Assembly: GCA_050084985.1 (NCBI GenBank)
Contig: JBITNC010000001.1
Location: 36,952,001 to 37,016,000, forward strand
Source: Nageia nagi
Taxonomy: Eukaryota; Pinophyta
Direction of reading: 5' to 3'
DNA length: 64,000 nucleotides
In this document: positions 12,810 through 24,147 of the stretch, piece after piece
Layout: every line of letters begins with the position of its first letter
How positions within the stretch are numbered: the stretch's first letter is position 1
Notes under the pieces: generated by a model
What the model was told of the DNA's origin: nothing
The model's input: only the letters and a program-made list of their open reading frames with translations
Databases searched by the model: none
Made by a program: the position numbers and the translations under genes

Positions 12810-14760
12810 ACTCAATTTTGTATCACCATCTTGATGAATGAGGTAGAATGCATTTGGCTTATTTTCAAGTGTTATTCAACAAAAATCTTAATCATGAAAA
12901 GCATGATTCTAATAATTTTTACAATAAATTGATCATGAAACCCATTCTACTAGGGAAAATAGTAGAATTATCAAACATTAAAATATTACCTACCTTGAAA
13001 GGACTCCATGTCACATACATGCTAATGGTAAAGAGTTCATGGAATATAGTATTCCATGAAATAACATATGTAGGCAAGCATGAGTACCAAGTAAGGTGTA
13101 GAAACAACTTGTTTTCAAAACACTTTTATTGCAAAAGTTAGAAAGTTTATGCTTGGTAATAACTTGGGGAAAATATGATTGTCCATGACCTAAAGAAAAC
13201 CATTTGCCTCTACCATCAACCAACAAAATTGGGATTTTAAATACTTGTACATAATTTGATAACACAAGCATATAATACTTGAATTAAACACTTATCAACC
13301 TCAAGCATATTGTCACCTACTTATGAGCCTAGTGGTATTTGTACAAGTCTACAATGACAACATGTGTTAGTTAGTTTGTGTCTTCTTAATATACATGACT
13401 ATGTTTGTTCATCACATCATGCCATTTTGTGTCTAAAAAAAAATAAAGAAGAAAACATACATCATTGATGGATATTTGAGTCACAAATATTCACTATGAA
13501 GCAATTTGACAACTAGTGTTGAGGTACATCTAAGTTGCATATATGCAATAAGAAGAAATTTTGATGACTAGTGTCTACTCAAGTTGTACTTTATATAATC
13601 TATATTTACACTATATTTTGTCAATCATTTTCATAATCTTTATAAATGAATTTATATTTTATCATCATCTCAATGATTGAGGGAGAATAAATTTGAATTG
13701 TTTTTTAGGCCTTATGCAACCTAACAATTCTTGATCTTGGATGAATATTTTTCCAATGATCTTTGCAAAAGGCTCATCAACAGTTAAAAATCAAATTCTA
13801 GTCCATATTAAGATAATGCTAATATTGGTATCATGCTTGAAGTGAGACCATATTCAAATAACAATAACATGGTTACAACTCTCTTGAGATGTACCTAAAT
13901 TAGGTGCAAAATATTATCAATTGCAAAATAAAAAATTATATGTATATTCATGATTGGGACATTTATGGTTGTCCACAACCTAAAATAAGACATTTATTTA
14001 AATGTCAATCCATTAGATTATAAGTATTTAATACTCATGTATATTTAATATTTATAAAAAATATCCATGTCTGTTAATCATTTTTTCCATCTTCACACTT
14101 AACTTAGGTTGTCTCTTTCTACCTCAATATTTGAAGGAGAATACATTTGACATGATTCTAATAACTTCTGTAAAAGATCATCATGAAACCCATTTTTTTG
14201 AGATAATAATAGAATAATTAAAATCAAATTGTATACACAAAATAAGCTTCTTATAACATACTTCAAAATGGTATATGGAGATGAACTAGTGTATTGTCAC
14301 ATACCTACCTCATAACAACATACAATACAGAGATAAACATAAGTGTAGTTTTGAAGTACAACATCATTATTTTTAAAATGCATCAATTTAAAAAATCAAA
14401 AGTTCATATTTGATCAAGAATGGGGAAACTATAATTTCCCATGACCCAAAAATAAACCATTTGTATTCACCTTTAAGAATTTACATTGTAAGATAAATTC
14501 ATCTAGGAGGCTAGTCAAAATAAATTCATCACATCATAAGTAGTGTGATTTAATTTCTTTCTTTCAAAATATAATCATGAAAACCCATGTTTTTGGATAA
14601 TATAAAACATTTAAAATTAAACATGTATACCTAGAAAGACTTCCTATCACATACTTGCCTCGAAATGATATATGTAGATAAACTAGAGTATCATCGTATA
14701 CCTATATTAAATAATGGTATATGTAGATAGACATAAGCACAAGTTTAGGATGCATCCTAC
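12810..14760. repeat. Old, diverged repeat array in the 3' region of the gypsy element
   Basis: Several blocks recur at irregular spacing. ATCATGAAACCCAT recurs near 12930, 14180 and 14577. A GTAGAATG/GGAGAATA block occurs near 12840, 13680 and 14140. A TGTCCATGACC-type block followed by ACCATTTG occurs near 13180, 13975 and 14440. Similarity is partial, with many substitutions, so the array is old. I see no protein-coding signal beyond short chance frames. Confidence 0.5.
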
Positions 14761-14914
14761 ATAATTATTGCAATCCAAAACTATTCAATTACAAGAAAAC
14801 ATGAATCATACTTAATTATGGTTATGATAATTAATTTTTATGACAACTTAAGATGTCACTATATGACATCCTCATTACAAAATCAAATTAATATTTGTGT
14901 GACATGTTAATATT

Positions 14915-14959
14915 TTTTTTGAATCATCCACTACATACATTAGTGGATAATTCAAAAAA
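14915..14959 (+). other. Hairpin immediately upstream of a polypurine tract
   Basis: A 19-base left arm (14915-14933) pairs with 14941-14959 with one mismatch, leaving a 7-base loop CATACAT. The sequence AAAAAAGGGGCAAAA then follows, which reads as a polypurine tract, and then TAGATACCCAAAAA, which resembles an LTR start. A close relative of this hairpin lies at 34906-34949 in the same position relative to another LTR. Confidence 0.65.
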
Positions 14960-14967
14960 GGGGCAAA

Positions 14968-15860
14968 ATATAGATACCCAAAAAGGTATCTTCCACTTAT
15001 GACACATTAAATATATCATGATTCTTACCATAAGTTTCAAGTGTGAGATCATGAAATAATTACTGATTACCTCAAGACTGCTAATTAATACTATTAAAGA
15101 TAGGTTTTTAAAATCATTAAAAGGTGAAATCATAATTTGATTCCTTTATTAATTTTATTACCTTATATTGATGTGATCCTCACCCTCTTTCCAATGCTTC
15201 AAATGATAAAGAAAATAAAGCTACAGTTTATGATTTATGGTCTTCTAAATATTTAAAAAAATATTAAAAATTCTTAAACAACAATTACTTAATGAGACTC
15301 ACTCTAATGACATGGCATGTATGATCAACATCCACATAGTCATCTCAGGTAGCATCCTAGTCATCCTAGCTAGCATCTTTGTCATCATCCAAGGTGGCAT
15401 CCTAGTCATCATCCTAGTAAACATATTAGTCAACATATACTTGGTCAACATTTGACCAAGGACAAGTGGCATTTAAATATTTAAATATACATATTATATT
15501 CATATAGTTGTTAAATTGAATTATATGCCTACTAGTATCCAAGTTGAGTTATAGTACATATTAATAAACCTAAAAATAGGAAATTCCTCTCTCTATTTTC
15601 TTGGTCAACATGGCTAAAATTGAGGTTTGTTTGTGATGTTGCTAAATAATAAATTTTATTGTTAAGTTTGTTATAACAAGATTTTCCTAATATATTATTG
15701 ATTATTGCTACAAATAAAGATATAAGAGAATGAATTAGGGGACCCAACATTGAGAGAGTACAAGACTTATGCCAAAATTCTACCAAAGAAGATTTTAAGC
15801 ATAACATTGTGAAGTACTTTCTCATTTCCAATTTTATGATATATGTTATGATGCACTTAT
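14968..15860 (+). repeat. Probable 3' LTR start, right end undefined
   Basis: The sequence TATAGATACCC after the polypurine-like tract matches the TGTAGATACCC start of the LTRs at 34163-34896 and 58560-59464 (read on minus), with a TG-to-TA change. Similarity to those LTRs stops after about 17 bases. I could not find the other end, and no second copy is present. The stretch holds a short imperfect minisatellite (15331-15460) and no gene. Confidence 0.35.
15331..15460. repeat. Imperfect minisatellite built on TAGCATCCTAGTCATC
   Basis: Variants of (C)ATCCTAGTCATC and TAGTCAACAT follow each other about every 20-29 bases. The copies are degenerate. It may be U3 repeats of the LTR that seems to start near 14968. 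Confidence 0.5.
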
Positions 15861-15954
15861 TATCATCAAATATGTTTTATAATCATTGACATATTAATGT
15901 ATGTAAAGTGTGTTTCTAATAATAATTTGTAGATTACAGGTTGATAGATTGCTG

Positions 15955-16857
15955 AAGCAAAGTTAAGTGCATTAGAGTTATCGATGATACATTTATAGAG
16001 AAGATATCTCTCATAAACCACATCAAATAATATTTGTAAAATACCCAAAGAGGTAGGTTTGAATTCAAATATTGTAAATATCCTATTGAGGTCACACAAA
16101 AATGTAAGATAACATTCATTTCTATTAATGAAATTCATCTATCTATGAGTAGGATGCATTTTTATGTTGACAATACTGCATCTTGCCCTCAATAACATGA
16201 TAAGGTGTAGGTATTGATCTCACCCCAATCTTTATAGGAATCAACACAACTCCCAAAGTGGTAAACAAAGTATTATTGAACACCCTAATGGCCAAAGTGG
16301 GAGCACTCAAATAAGAGATAGGGATACCAAGATTATGAAGCATTGCTATAGATACCACATTTATAGCTGATACTTCATCAATAATGACTTTCTTAACTCC
16401 TTTTCCATATATATATATATATATGCAACAATGTAACTAATTGGATATTTATTAGATGAACCTATGGTATGATATACCTCATCCATGTAGAAAGTAATAG
16501 AAGGCCTCATATAATATTGAATCATTGCAAAAAAGTCCACAAAATAATTGAGAGCATTGTAAGACAAATCAATGGTCTTAAGAATATCATTCAAAGCATC
16601 TGAATGAGATATAGGTCATTGCAACAAATCCCATAATGATAACTTAGTAGGAGTTGAGAGAAATTATTTTTCCAACTAATTTTGAATGGTAATAGTTAGT
16701 CAAGAAAGCTAAGATGAAACTTGAATATTAACTAGTTGCATGATTTTTTGTGCTCTTATGTCTCTTGAAGGAGATGTTCTCTCACCTCCCATCTATGTAA
16801 GAGTGGAAATATAAACTAGATCAATGCCCATCATATCAAAAAACTCAATGGGTAAGG
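15955..16857 (-). pseudogene. Gypsy protease region, copy A
   Basis: On minus, the frame runs from EFFDMMGIDLVYIS next to the gap, through FLSTPTKLSLWD and SITFYMDEVYH, to the active-site block VIIDEVSAINVVS near 16340-16390. It continues with LGIPISYLSAPTLAIRVF and GVVLIPIKIGVRSIPTPYHV. This matches plant gypsy proteases of the D-G-G-S-A or D-T-G-S-A type. The active-site Gly is Val here (D-E-V), so the enzyme would be inactive. A (TA)n run near 16408-16424 interrupts the linker just before the active site. Confidence 0.7.
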
Positions 16858-16957
16858 NNNNNNNNNNNNNNNNNNNNNNNNNNNNNNNNNNNNNNNNNNN
16901 NNNNNNNNNNNNNNNNNNNNNNNNNNNNNNNNNNNNNNNNNNNNNNNNNNNNNNNNN
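16858..16957. other. Assembly gap (100 N)
   Basis: Exactly 100 N, the conventional size for a gap of unknown length. It separates the two protease copies, so their true distance and order are not known from this sequence. Confidence 0.99.
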
Positions 16958-17860
16958 GCAAATCGAGTGCATTAGAGTTATCAATGATACATTTACAGAG
17001 AAGAGATATCTCATAAATCACATCAAATAATATTTGTAAAAGCCCTAAAGTGTTAGGTTTGAATTCAAAAATTCAAATATTGTAAATATCCTATTGAGGT
17101 AACACAAAACTATAATTGAACATTCATTTGTATTAATGAAATTAATCTATCTATGAGTAGGATGCATTTTTATGTCGACAATACTACATCTTGCCCTCAA
17201 CAACATGATAAGGTGTAGGTATTGATCTCACCCCAATATTAATAGGAATCAACACAACTCCAAAAGTGGTAAACAACATTTTATTGAACACCCTAATGGC
17301 CAAAGTGGGAGCACTCAAATAAGACATAGGGATACCAAGATTCTGAAGCGTTGCTATAGATACCACATTTATAGCTGATACTAATCAATAATGACTTTGT
17401 TAACTCCTTTTACATATATATATGCAATAATGTAAACAATTGGATATTTATTAGATGACCCTAGGGTATGATATACCTCATCCATGTAGAATGTAATAGA
17501 AGGCCTCATATAATATTGAATCATTGCAAAAAAGTCCATAAAAGAATTGAGATCATTGTAATACAAATCAATGGTCTTAAGAATATCATTCAAAGCATCC
17601 AAATAAGATTTAAATCATTACAACAAATACCATAAGGATAACTCTTAGTAGGAGTTGAGAGAAACTATTTTGCCAATTGATTTTAAATGGTCATATTTAG
17701 TTAAGATGGTTGAGATGAAACTTGAATATTAACTATATGCATGGGTTTCTATGCTCTTATGTCTCTTGAAGGAGATGCTCTCTCACCTCCCATCTATGTA
17801 AGAGTGGAAATATAAACTAGATCAATGCCCATCATATCAAAAAACTTAGTGGGTAAGGGA
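16958..17860 (-). pseudogene. Gypsy protease region, copy B
   Basis: Copy B repeats copy A: the same spacer with MGGERASPSRDIRAQ, then the linker, then VSAINVVSIATLQNLGIP and APTLAIRVFNKMLFTTFG. It is frameshifted at the catalytic site: after VIID the frame hits a stop (near 17380) before resuming at VSAINVVS. Unlike copy A it continues without a gap into the gag C-terminus on the right, so it is the copy in its original context. Confidence 0.7.
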
Positions 17861-17869
17861 CCACCATGT

Positions 17870-18697
17870 GTTACTTTGCTTGACTAAGAGTCCATGGGAC
17901 TCACTTGGTTTACATTGGGACCATTCCCTAGTAAAAGATTTTGATATACCCTTAGATCTTTATTGGGTTAAGTTTGGGGTGCTCCTATGGATACATCACC
18001 ATCATCAATTAATATCTATATTATGGCTCTTAGATGTTGAAACTTATTATTTGTATGCCTATTGATGATGGAAGGCACAAAATGTATCTTCCCTATACCA
18101 TTGTGTCCATCCACCATTAAGATCTTCTTATCTTATCTCAGGAAGCATAACTAGTCTTGCATCTAGAATTTGCTTGAGTATGCTGTCTATAGGCTCCACT
18201 AATGGTGTCCAATGCCTTTATTGTTGTTATGGTTTCCTTTAAGGTTTAGGAGGTCTTGATTGATTATTATCTTGATAACCTCAATTTCCTTGATTACCTT
18301 AATTATATTTGCCTTGATCTTATTGTTGGTATTGATTCCTTTGTTAATTGTTCCTTTTCCTAGGAGGTGCTAGTCATAAAATAGGTTGTGCCTTATTAAA
18401 TGCATGTGTAACTTATTTTTCTTGTGGCCTAGGTTAATGTTTATTGGGATTTCCATCATTTTTATGAGTCTTTTGATTATTATTATTATTATCCTTCTTC
18501 CTTACTTTATAACCCTCTTAAATTTTTACCTCTTCAATGATCTTTGCTAGAGATAAGGCATATGCAAAGGTAAGGTTTCTTTAAATTTGTAGGATAAAAG
18601 AGATATGCTTGTTGCAACTCCCAAAGAAAACTTGACCAACTCCTCTTGGGGAAAACTATATGGCATATTGGTTACAACTACTCTCCAATGATAAAAT
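17870..18697 (-). pseudogene. gag: Gypsy gag C-terminal part, broken
   Basis: Minus-strand reading gives HWRVVVTNMPYSFPQEELVK at 18634-18693, then a hydrophilic linker and, near 18050-18110, GGWTQWYREDTFCAFHHQ. The last block is the start of the knuckle region of plant gypsy gag (C-x2-H type). Stops and frame changes are frequent. The HWR..MPY block is cut off at about 18697, where plus-strand integrase sequence begins. Confidence 0.6.
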
Positions 18698-18770
18698 TAA
18701 CCCTATTTCAAGATATGGCCATAAGTTTACCATTACAACTATAAAATACTTCACAAAATGGGTGGAGGTT
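18698..18770 (+). pseudogene. Ty3/gypsy integrase, left part, split by the copia insertion
   Basis: Plus-strand reading INPISRYGHKFTITTIKYF then TKWVEV is the core just after the first catalytic Asp of gypsy integrases (typically G-H-x-F-I-x-x-A-T-D-Y-F-T-K-W-V-E). It stops at the AGGTT copy 18766-18770 and resumes in frame at 24437 with IPMKFAKEG. The part carrying the first catalytic Asp is missing because of the junction near 18697. Confidence 0.85.
18766..18770 (+). repeat. Target-site duplication AGGTT, left copy
   Basis: AGGTT abuts the outer end of the LTR at 18771 and is repeated exactly at 24432-24436 after the other LTR. Confidence 0.95.
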
Positions 18771-19054
18771 TGAGAGAACCAAAATGTTCTTGATTATTCA
18801 TCAAAATGAGTTACATATTTATAGGCTTAAGAAAGCTATTACAAGACAAGATAATAAGTTGAGAATAATATTCTCATGACCAAAATAAAGAACTCACACT
18901 ATACGTATCACCCTTAGATCACTACATGACAAATTACTTGTTATAACAATAAACTAAAATACTTAGATCTAGATACTTAGGAAAATACTTTAGTCCTAAT
19001 TAATTAATCCTAATAACTTAGGACTTAGGAATCATGTTATAAATACTTCCAACA
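18771..19054 (-). repeat. 3' LTR of the copia element
   Basis: Bounded by TG and CA and 284 bp long. It is nearly identical to 24148-24431. On minus it begins TGTTGGAAG and ends GGTTCTCTCA. It is preceded on minus by a G-rich polypurine tract. Confidence 0.97.
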
Positions 19055-20028
19055 TACTCCCCCTTGAGGCTAAGTGGACTTACTAGGAAGTTCCTTAGCT
19101 TCAAAAATTGAGCTTTGACAATAGCTTTGGTAAAAATATCAGCCACATTATCTAAAGTATTAATATGTCTAAGCTCCACTATCTTCTTCTCCACCATGTC
19201 TCTTATGAAGTGATACTTCATATCAAAATGCTTTGACCTGCTATGATGGATTGGATTTTGTGCCTTGTCATAATACAAAATAGTAGCACCACTTTGAATC
19301 TCATAAAGCTCCTCTAGAATCTTCCTTAACCATAATGCTTGAGCACTAGCACTTGTGATTGCAATATACTCTGCTTCGATTGATGAAAGAGCCACCATAC
19401 TTTGTTTCTTTGAACTCCATGTTATCATACTTGAACCAAGACTAAAGCATTGTTCGGATGTACTCTTCCTATCATCAATGTTGCTCCCCCAATCTAAATC
19501 ACTATAACCAACAAGTTTGACACTCCCATGTTTGATGTAGTGGATGCCGAAATCAATTATTCCTTGAACAAATCTTAGAATTCTCTTTGCTACTTTCATG
19601 TGTGACTCAAATGGATCACCCATATACCTAGATACAAGTGATGTAGCAAATGCAATATCAGGCCTAGTGTTTGTGAGAAACATAATACTCCCTACAATGG
19701 ATCTATAAGTGGTTACATTGACTCTCACTCCCCCATCATCCTTACAAAGAAGCTCACCATGAGCAATTGGAGTGGGTAGTGGTTTATAACTTTCCATACC
19801 AAATTTCAACAACATATCTTTAGCATACTTGCTTTGACATATAAAGATTTCATCATTACATTGATATACTTCCAATCCTAAGAAGTAGTGCATAAGACCC
19901 AAGTATTTCATTTCAAATTCATTCATCATTTTCTTTTTGAACTCATCATTCAATTTAGAAGAACTACCCATATAAATCAAATCATCAACATATAAACAAA
20001 CAAGTATAAGATCAATACCTTGGTTCAT
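19018..20028 (-). pseudogene. Copia RT C-terminal part and RNase H
   Basis: This open run of 336 codons carries the RT catalytic YVDD at 19981-19992, the AKRILRFVQG-type block, and RNase H with GYSDLDW, DDRKSTS and SSIEAEYIA. It ends with the DIFTK motif that closes copia RNase H. RT and RNase H would copy element RNA into DNA inside the particle. The frame runs over the polypurine tract and stops 37 bases inside the 3' LTR, which is unusual and suggests that the original stop codon was lost. It is separated from the upstream RT by a stop near 20075 (after DGYFQ). Confidence 0.93.
19055..19066 (-). other. Polypurine tract of the copia element
   Basis: The minus strand reads CAAGGGGGAGTA directly before the 3' LTR, the standard plus-strand priming site. 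The decayed pol frame reads through it into the LTR. Confidence 0.9.
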
Positions 20029-20044
20029 GATGTAGAGGGTATGT

Positions 20045-20566
20045 TCATTCTTGCTCCTTTGGAAACCATATTATTGAAAGTAGCCATCTATCCTTGAATA
20101 CCATGCCCTTGGTGCTTGCTTTAGGCCATACAAAGCCTTCTTCAATTTGTAGACTAGATGCTCTTTTCCTTTGATGACAAAACCTTGAGGTTGTTCCACA
20201 TAAACCTCTTCTTGCAAGTAAAAATGCACTTTTCACATCCATGTGCATTACTTTCCACCCTTTATGGGCAGCCAAAGAAAGGACCAACCTGATTGTCTCT
20301 TGTCTTGCTACCGGTGCAAAAGTCTCTTCATAATCAATGCCATATTTTTGCTTGAACCCCTTTGCAACAAGCCTTGCTTTGTGCTTTTCAATAGTTCCAT
20401 CACTATTGTATTTGGTCTTGTAGACCCATTTGCAACCTATACATTTCTTGTCTTTTGGAAGCTCCACAAGCTCCCAAGTTTCATTCTTTTCAATAGAATG
20501 CATTTCTTCCTCCATTGCCTTTATCCACAAATCATTAGTATTCAAAACAAGAGGGCTCAACATCAA
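20045..20566 (-). pseudogene. Copia RT N-terminal part, frameshifted
   Basis: The frame starts with [20 protein letters not shown] and goes through [10 protein letters not shown]-like sequence ([10 protein letters not shown]), [11 protein letters not shown] and MDVKSAFL, all hallmark copia RT blocks. After MDVKSAFL, near 20225, it leaves the correct frame. The expected N-G-x codons are missing and the true sequence ([11 protein letters not shown], then [13 protein letters not shown]) continues in another frame, consistent with a small deletion of about 8 bases. Another frameshift near 20535 separates it from the upstream integrase frame. Confidence 0.92.
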
Positions 20567-21413
20567 TGCTATTCATAAGTGCATAATTGACAATATCACC
20601 ACTATGATCTTCATTTTCATCATCTCCATACATATTCAAATTTTCAAGTCTAGATACAACATTTTCCATCTCTTTTGCTTGACTTCTTGTGAGTCTCTTA
20701 GTGAAATTTGTATCTAAAATATTATAAGTAGGATGATTTGCCAAAATTCTCTTCCACTTTTTAATATTTTCCTTTGCTTGACTCAATGGATTTGGTGGGC
20801 TTGAGGTACTTGGTGTGTAAGGTGAAGGAGGACTCTCTTGGCCTTGGCCATTTGTGGGCTCAACATTTGCATTATTGGGCTCATTAGAAGAATCTTCATT
20901 GGCTGGTCCAACATCTTCTATGAATTTTGGATGACCACCATTCTTTCCCCCCTCATCAAAAATCACATCTCTTGATATCACAATTTTCTTTATTTTTGGG
21001 TTGTAAAGTCTATATGCCTTAGAATTTTCACAATAATCCACAAAAACACATGCTTGGCTTTTTGGATCAAGTTTTTTTCTTTTTTCATCAGGAATGTGTG
21101 CATATGCTAAACAACCAAAAACTCTAAAATGTGCAACATTTGGCTTTCTTTCATACCATGCTTCATAGGGGGTGATTCTTTCCAATGATTTAGTTGGGCT
21201 CCTATTAAGAATGTAAACACTTGTTCTACATGCATCAGCCCAAAACATATACTCCAAATCTTGAGAATGCAACATGCTTCTTGCCATATTCACTATTGTC
21301 CTATTTTTCCTTTCACACACACCATTTTGTTGAGGAGTAAAACTTGTAGTAAGTTGCCTTTTAATTCCATAATCTTTGCAAAATTTTATGAATTCATTTG
21401 ATATATACTCCCT
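20535..21413 (-). pseudogene. Copia integrase C-terminal part and linker
   Basis: The frame continues the integrase core with the catalytic-Glu block QQNGVCERKNRT, then MLHSQDLEYMFWADA, RTPYEAW-like ITPYEAWYERKPN, FGCLAYAHIPDEKRKKLD and the copia C-terminal KAYRLYNP block. A Ser/Pro-rich linker follows (SPPSPYTPSTSSPPNP), typical of the integrase-RT spacer. It is joined to the upstream frame through a 1-base loss near 21405-21410, just after RTDRGG. Confidence 0.93.
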
Positions 21414-22948
21414 CCTCTATCAGTTCTTAGACATTTTATATAATATCCACTTTGTTTTTCCACATTATCCTTGAATTCCATGAAGTAACTAAGAGCTTGA
21501 TCTTTAGTTTTTAAGAAAAATATCCAACACATTCTTGAAAAATCATCAATGAAAGTGAGGAAATAGGAATTCATACCCATACTCTTTGTTTTCATTGGAC
21601 CACATATATCTAAATGCACCAATTGAAGAGGATAAGAGGCTCTCCATGCTTGGCCTCTTAGAAAGCTTGATCTATGGTGCTTGCCCAAAGCACAACCTTC
21701 ACACACATCTTTGATTTCATCCACCTTTGGCAGCCCATGTACCATTTGATGAGATGTCAAAAGCCTTAAGCTTGAGTGATTAAGATGCCCATATTTCAAA
21801 TGCCACAACCAAATTTTGTTTTCAATAGACACATTAACAAGTGCAGCCCCTTGACTTCCAAATTTTAGAGGAAATAATTTGTTCTCACTCATTGGAACAA
21901 TGGTAACAACCTTATTACCCCTATTCTTATCATAAATTACACATTTTCCATCATCAAAAATAAGCTTGTAATTATTTTCCATGATTTTTCCAATACTTAA
22001 CAAGTTATGTTGAAGTTTGGGAATAAAGTAAACATGATTTACCTTTTTCATTCCTTCCTTGGTTGGAACCTCCATGGTACCCATGCCTTCAACTTGTAAT
22101 GTGCTATTATCACCAATTCTTATCTTTGTCTTAAAGGAGTCATCAATGTGAGCAAATAGCTCTCCTTTGTCCGTCATATGCTTGGATGCTCCTGAATCAA
22201 GTAGCCATGTCTCACTCATGTTTGGATCAGCCTTCCCATATGTCAAAAATAGATTTGCATCCTCTTCTCCATAGTTTGCACTTCTCCCTTCTTGAGAAGC
22301 CTTCAATCTACATTCCCTCACATAGTGCCCAAATTTATTGCAATAGTAGCATTGCTTATTGGATTTGTCACTTGCTTTGGATTGTTGTTGCTGATGTGGT
22401 TGGCCTCCTTGGCCTCTTCCTTGACCTCTACCTTGGCCTCTACCTTTCCTTCCTCTTCCTCTTCCTCTACCTTGGCCTCTACCTTGACTACTCACATTGG
22501 CTTTCCCTTCTTTGAGTGCAAAAGCCTTGTCATCACCACCTCCAAAGCTTGAAGATGATGAATCTTGTAGTCTTTCTTCATGGGACATAAGTGAACCAAC
22601 AAGCTGATCATAAGAGAGAGTAGCAAGATCTTTGCTCTCTTCAATGATGATTGCAACCGGATTCCACTTTGGAAGAAGAGATCTCAAAACTTTCTTTACA
22701 ACCACTTCATTCTCAATTTCTTCACCAAGTGTATTCATTTTGTTGACACAAGTTTGAACTCTAACACAATAATTAGCAACCTTCTCTTCATCCTTCATCT
22801 TGAGATTTTCAAAATCCCTCTTGAGAGTTTGAATTCTCACTTGCTTGACTTGATTGCTTCCTTGGTATCCATCCTTCAAAGCCTTCCATGAATCTTTGGC
22901 TATTGTACATGAAGCTATCCTTGGGAATATGCTCTTATCCATTGCCAT
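21386..22948 (-). pseudogene. Copia gag C-terminus, protease and integrase core
   Basis: A 520-codon open run. Domains in order from the first Met: gag UBN2-type core (1-130), Arg/Gly-rich basic stretch (155-182), CCHC zinc knuckle (Cys200, Cys203, His208, Cys213), protease active site DSGA (251-254), integrase HHCC zinc site (His383, His388, Cys416, Cys419) and integrase core with catalytic Asp447 and Asp510. The run ends ten codons after Asp510 because of a 1-base deletion. The first Met is internal: the true gag start lies upstream at 23176. The products would act in the cytoplasmic particle (gag, protease) and on chromosomal DNA (integrase). Confidence 0.95.
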
Positions 22949-23176
22949 TTGAAGATGATATAGGGCATAATAGTTCTTCTTTTGAGCTTCTCTCCTTGCA
23001 ATCCTCTTAGCTCCTTACAAAGTAGACTAATCAGTTGGCTCATCATAGCCATCTTCTACAATCTCCCAAAAACCTTTGCAAATGAGTAATGTCTTCATTT
23101 TGATAGACCAATACTCATATTCTTCACCATTGGACTCAAGAATTGGCCATGAGGGGTTGTTGCTATTTGAAGCCAT
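22949..23176 (-). pseudogene. gag: Copia gag N-terminus with two stops
   Basis: Start chosen at the ATG 23174-23176 (MASNSNNPSWPILESNG), because the following YEYWSIKMKTLLICKGFWEI block is the standard copia gag start (Y-x-x-W-S-x-K-M-K-x-x-L). The frame is continuous into the 520-codon run but carries a TAG at 23027-23029 and a TAA at 23015-23017. A shorter extension to an upstream Met (MYFLQFF) is less likely because that part lacks family similarity. Confidence 0.9.
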
Positions 23177-24133
23177 TCTACAATGCTTAAATGCAAAAAA
23201 TTGCAAAAAATACACACTCTCTGGTTTTACACAGTGCTATAGAATAATAATAGTAGATAAAAAACAATCACCTCTTTCTTCACACTAATAGCTTCTCTCA
23301 CTGTTTCTCCATATGTAGAATTCCTCTATGTAGGACATCAAATAGTAGATGCAGATCAATAGATCAATTCACATTCCCCAGCTTCATAAACTAAAAACTC
23401 TACACATTGGCTTCCGTAGCCTTCCAATTCCATGCAAGCCTTCTTCAGTAGTATCCTCCACATCCTCACATTCAACCTCCACATCCTCTACCATGAAGCT
23501 CTCAAGAGTCTCCTCTCACAGTGTGCAAGCATCACAGTGCAGGATTCACAGTGAGCATCACAGCATGCGACTCATAGCAAGCATCATAGTAGTGCACGTC
23601 TCCTCTACATGAGCCACCAAATATGTGAACAAAAAAATTGATTCACTATTTCTCCTCCACATAGGCCACAAAATGTATAAACTAGATCAGTTTGTACATC
23701 TCCTTCATGCAAGCTTCACACACATCTCCTCACACAAGCTTCATGCGAGCTTCATGCATGTCTCCTTTAGAGTATGTAAAGGATAGCAACACAACTCCTT
23801 CAGCAATACACCTCCTTCAGCAACATGCATGCATTGAACTTGATGCAATACACATGGGGGGGCACAACAATACAGTGTGCAATACAATGCATAGTCACTC
23901 CTTTAAGGTGCAGGATTGAATGGTGACAGTCTTCCCACACTTCTTAGCTATCTCATGCAGCTTCTTTACTTCCTCAGAAATAAGAATTTTTAGAGGCTTT
24001 GGATCTCACACTTGTAAGAATTTGATAAATTCTTTGCAATGCATCCACAAGCTCAATAACTCTGATGACAGTCCTTGAGAAGCTTGATAAGATCCTTCAA
24101 GACTTCACCCACTCTAACCCAATAATCAACTAA
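23177..24133 (-). other. Copia leader with short internal repeats
   Basis: About 950 bp lie between the primer site and the gag start. The plus strand is C/T- and CATC-rich, with partial direct repeats such as CAAGCTTCA and CTTCATGC near 23700-23765. No upstream frame with family similarity is visible. Such leaders usually carry packaging and dimerisation signals, but no specific signal is recognised. Confidence 0.6.
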
Positions 24134-24145
24134 GCTCTGATACCA
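24134..24145 (-). other. Primer binding site, tRNA-iMet
   Basis: The minus strand reads TGGTATCAGAGC two bases after the 5' LTR end. This is the exact complement of the 3' end of plant initiator tRNA-Met used by most copia elements. Confidence 0.95.
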
Positions 24146-24147
24146 AT

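Larger units (their letters stand above)
6960..14970 (+). mobile_element. Degenerate Ty3/gypsy element, gag-protease half plus 3' region
   Basis: The plus strand holds gag, a zinc-knuckle motif and an aspartic protease in order, then non-coding repeats, a hairpin and a polypurine tract. No RT, RNase H or integrase is visible, so the pol core is deleted. Gag and protease are clearly related to those of the minus-strand element at 34163-59464. Both have a conserved ICNEPIH motif, a KPFKGKE..PKEHLR block and the NQNLGIYQN segment after the zinc knuckle. The 3' boundary is inferred from the hairpin and polypurine tract near 14915-14970. The 5' boundary is not defined. Confidence 0.6.
15930..18697 (-). 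mobile_element. Ty3/gypsy gag-protease fragment, duplicated around an assembly gap
   Basis: Read on the minus strand, gag C-terminus (18697 to about 17870) is followed by a spacer and protease (17860-16958), then the gap, then a second spacer and protease (16857-15955). The two protease halves align along almost their whole length at roughly 90% identity by eye, including the flanking non-coding parts. RT and later domains are absent. The fragment ends abruptly near 18697 against a plus-strand integrase, so it is a rearranged remnant. Confidence 0.65.

Noticed and set aside
20243-20717. Plus-strand frames of 111 and 95 codons
   Set aside because: They are antisense shadows of the copia RT and integrase linker.
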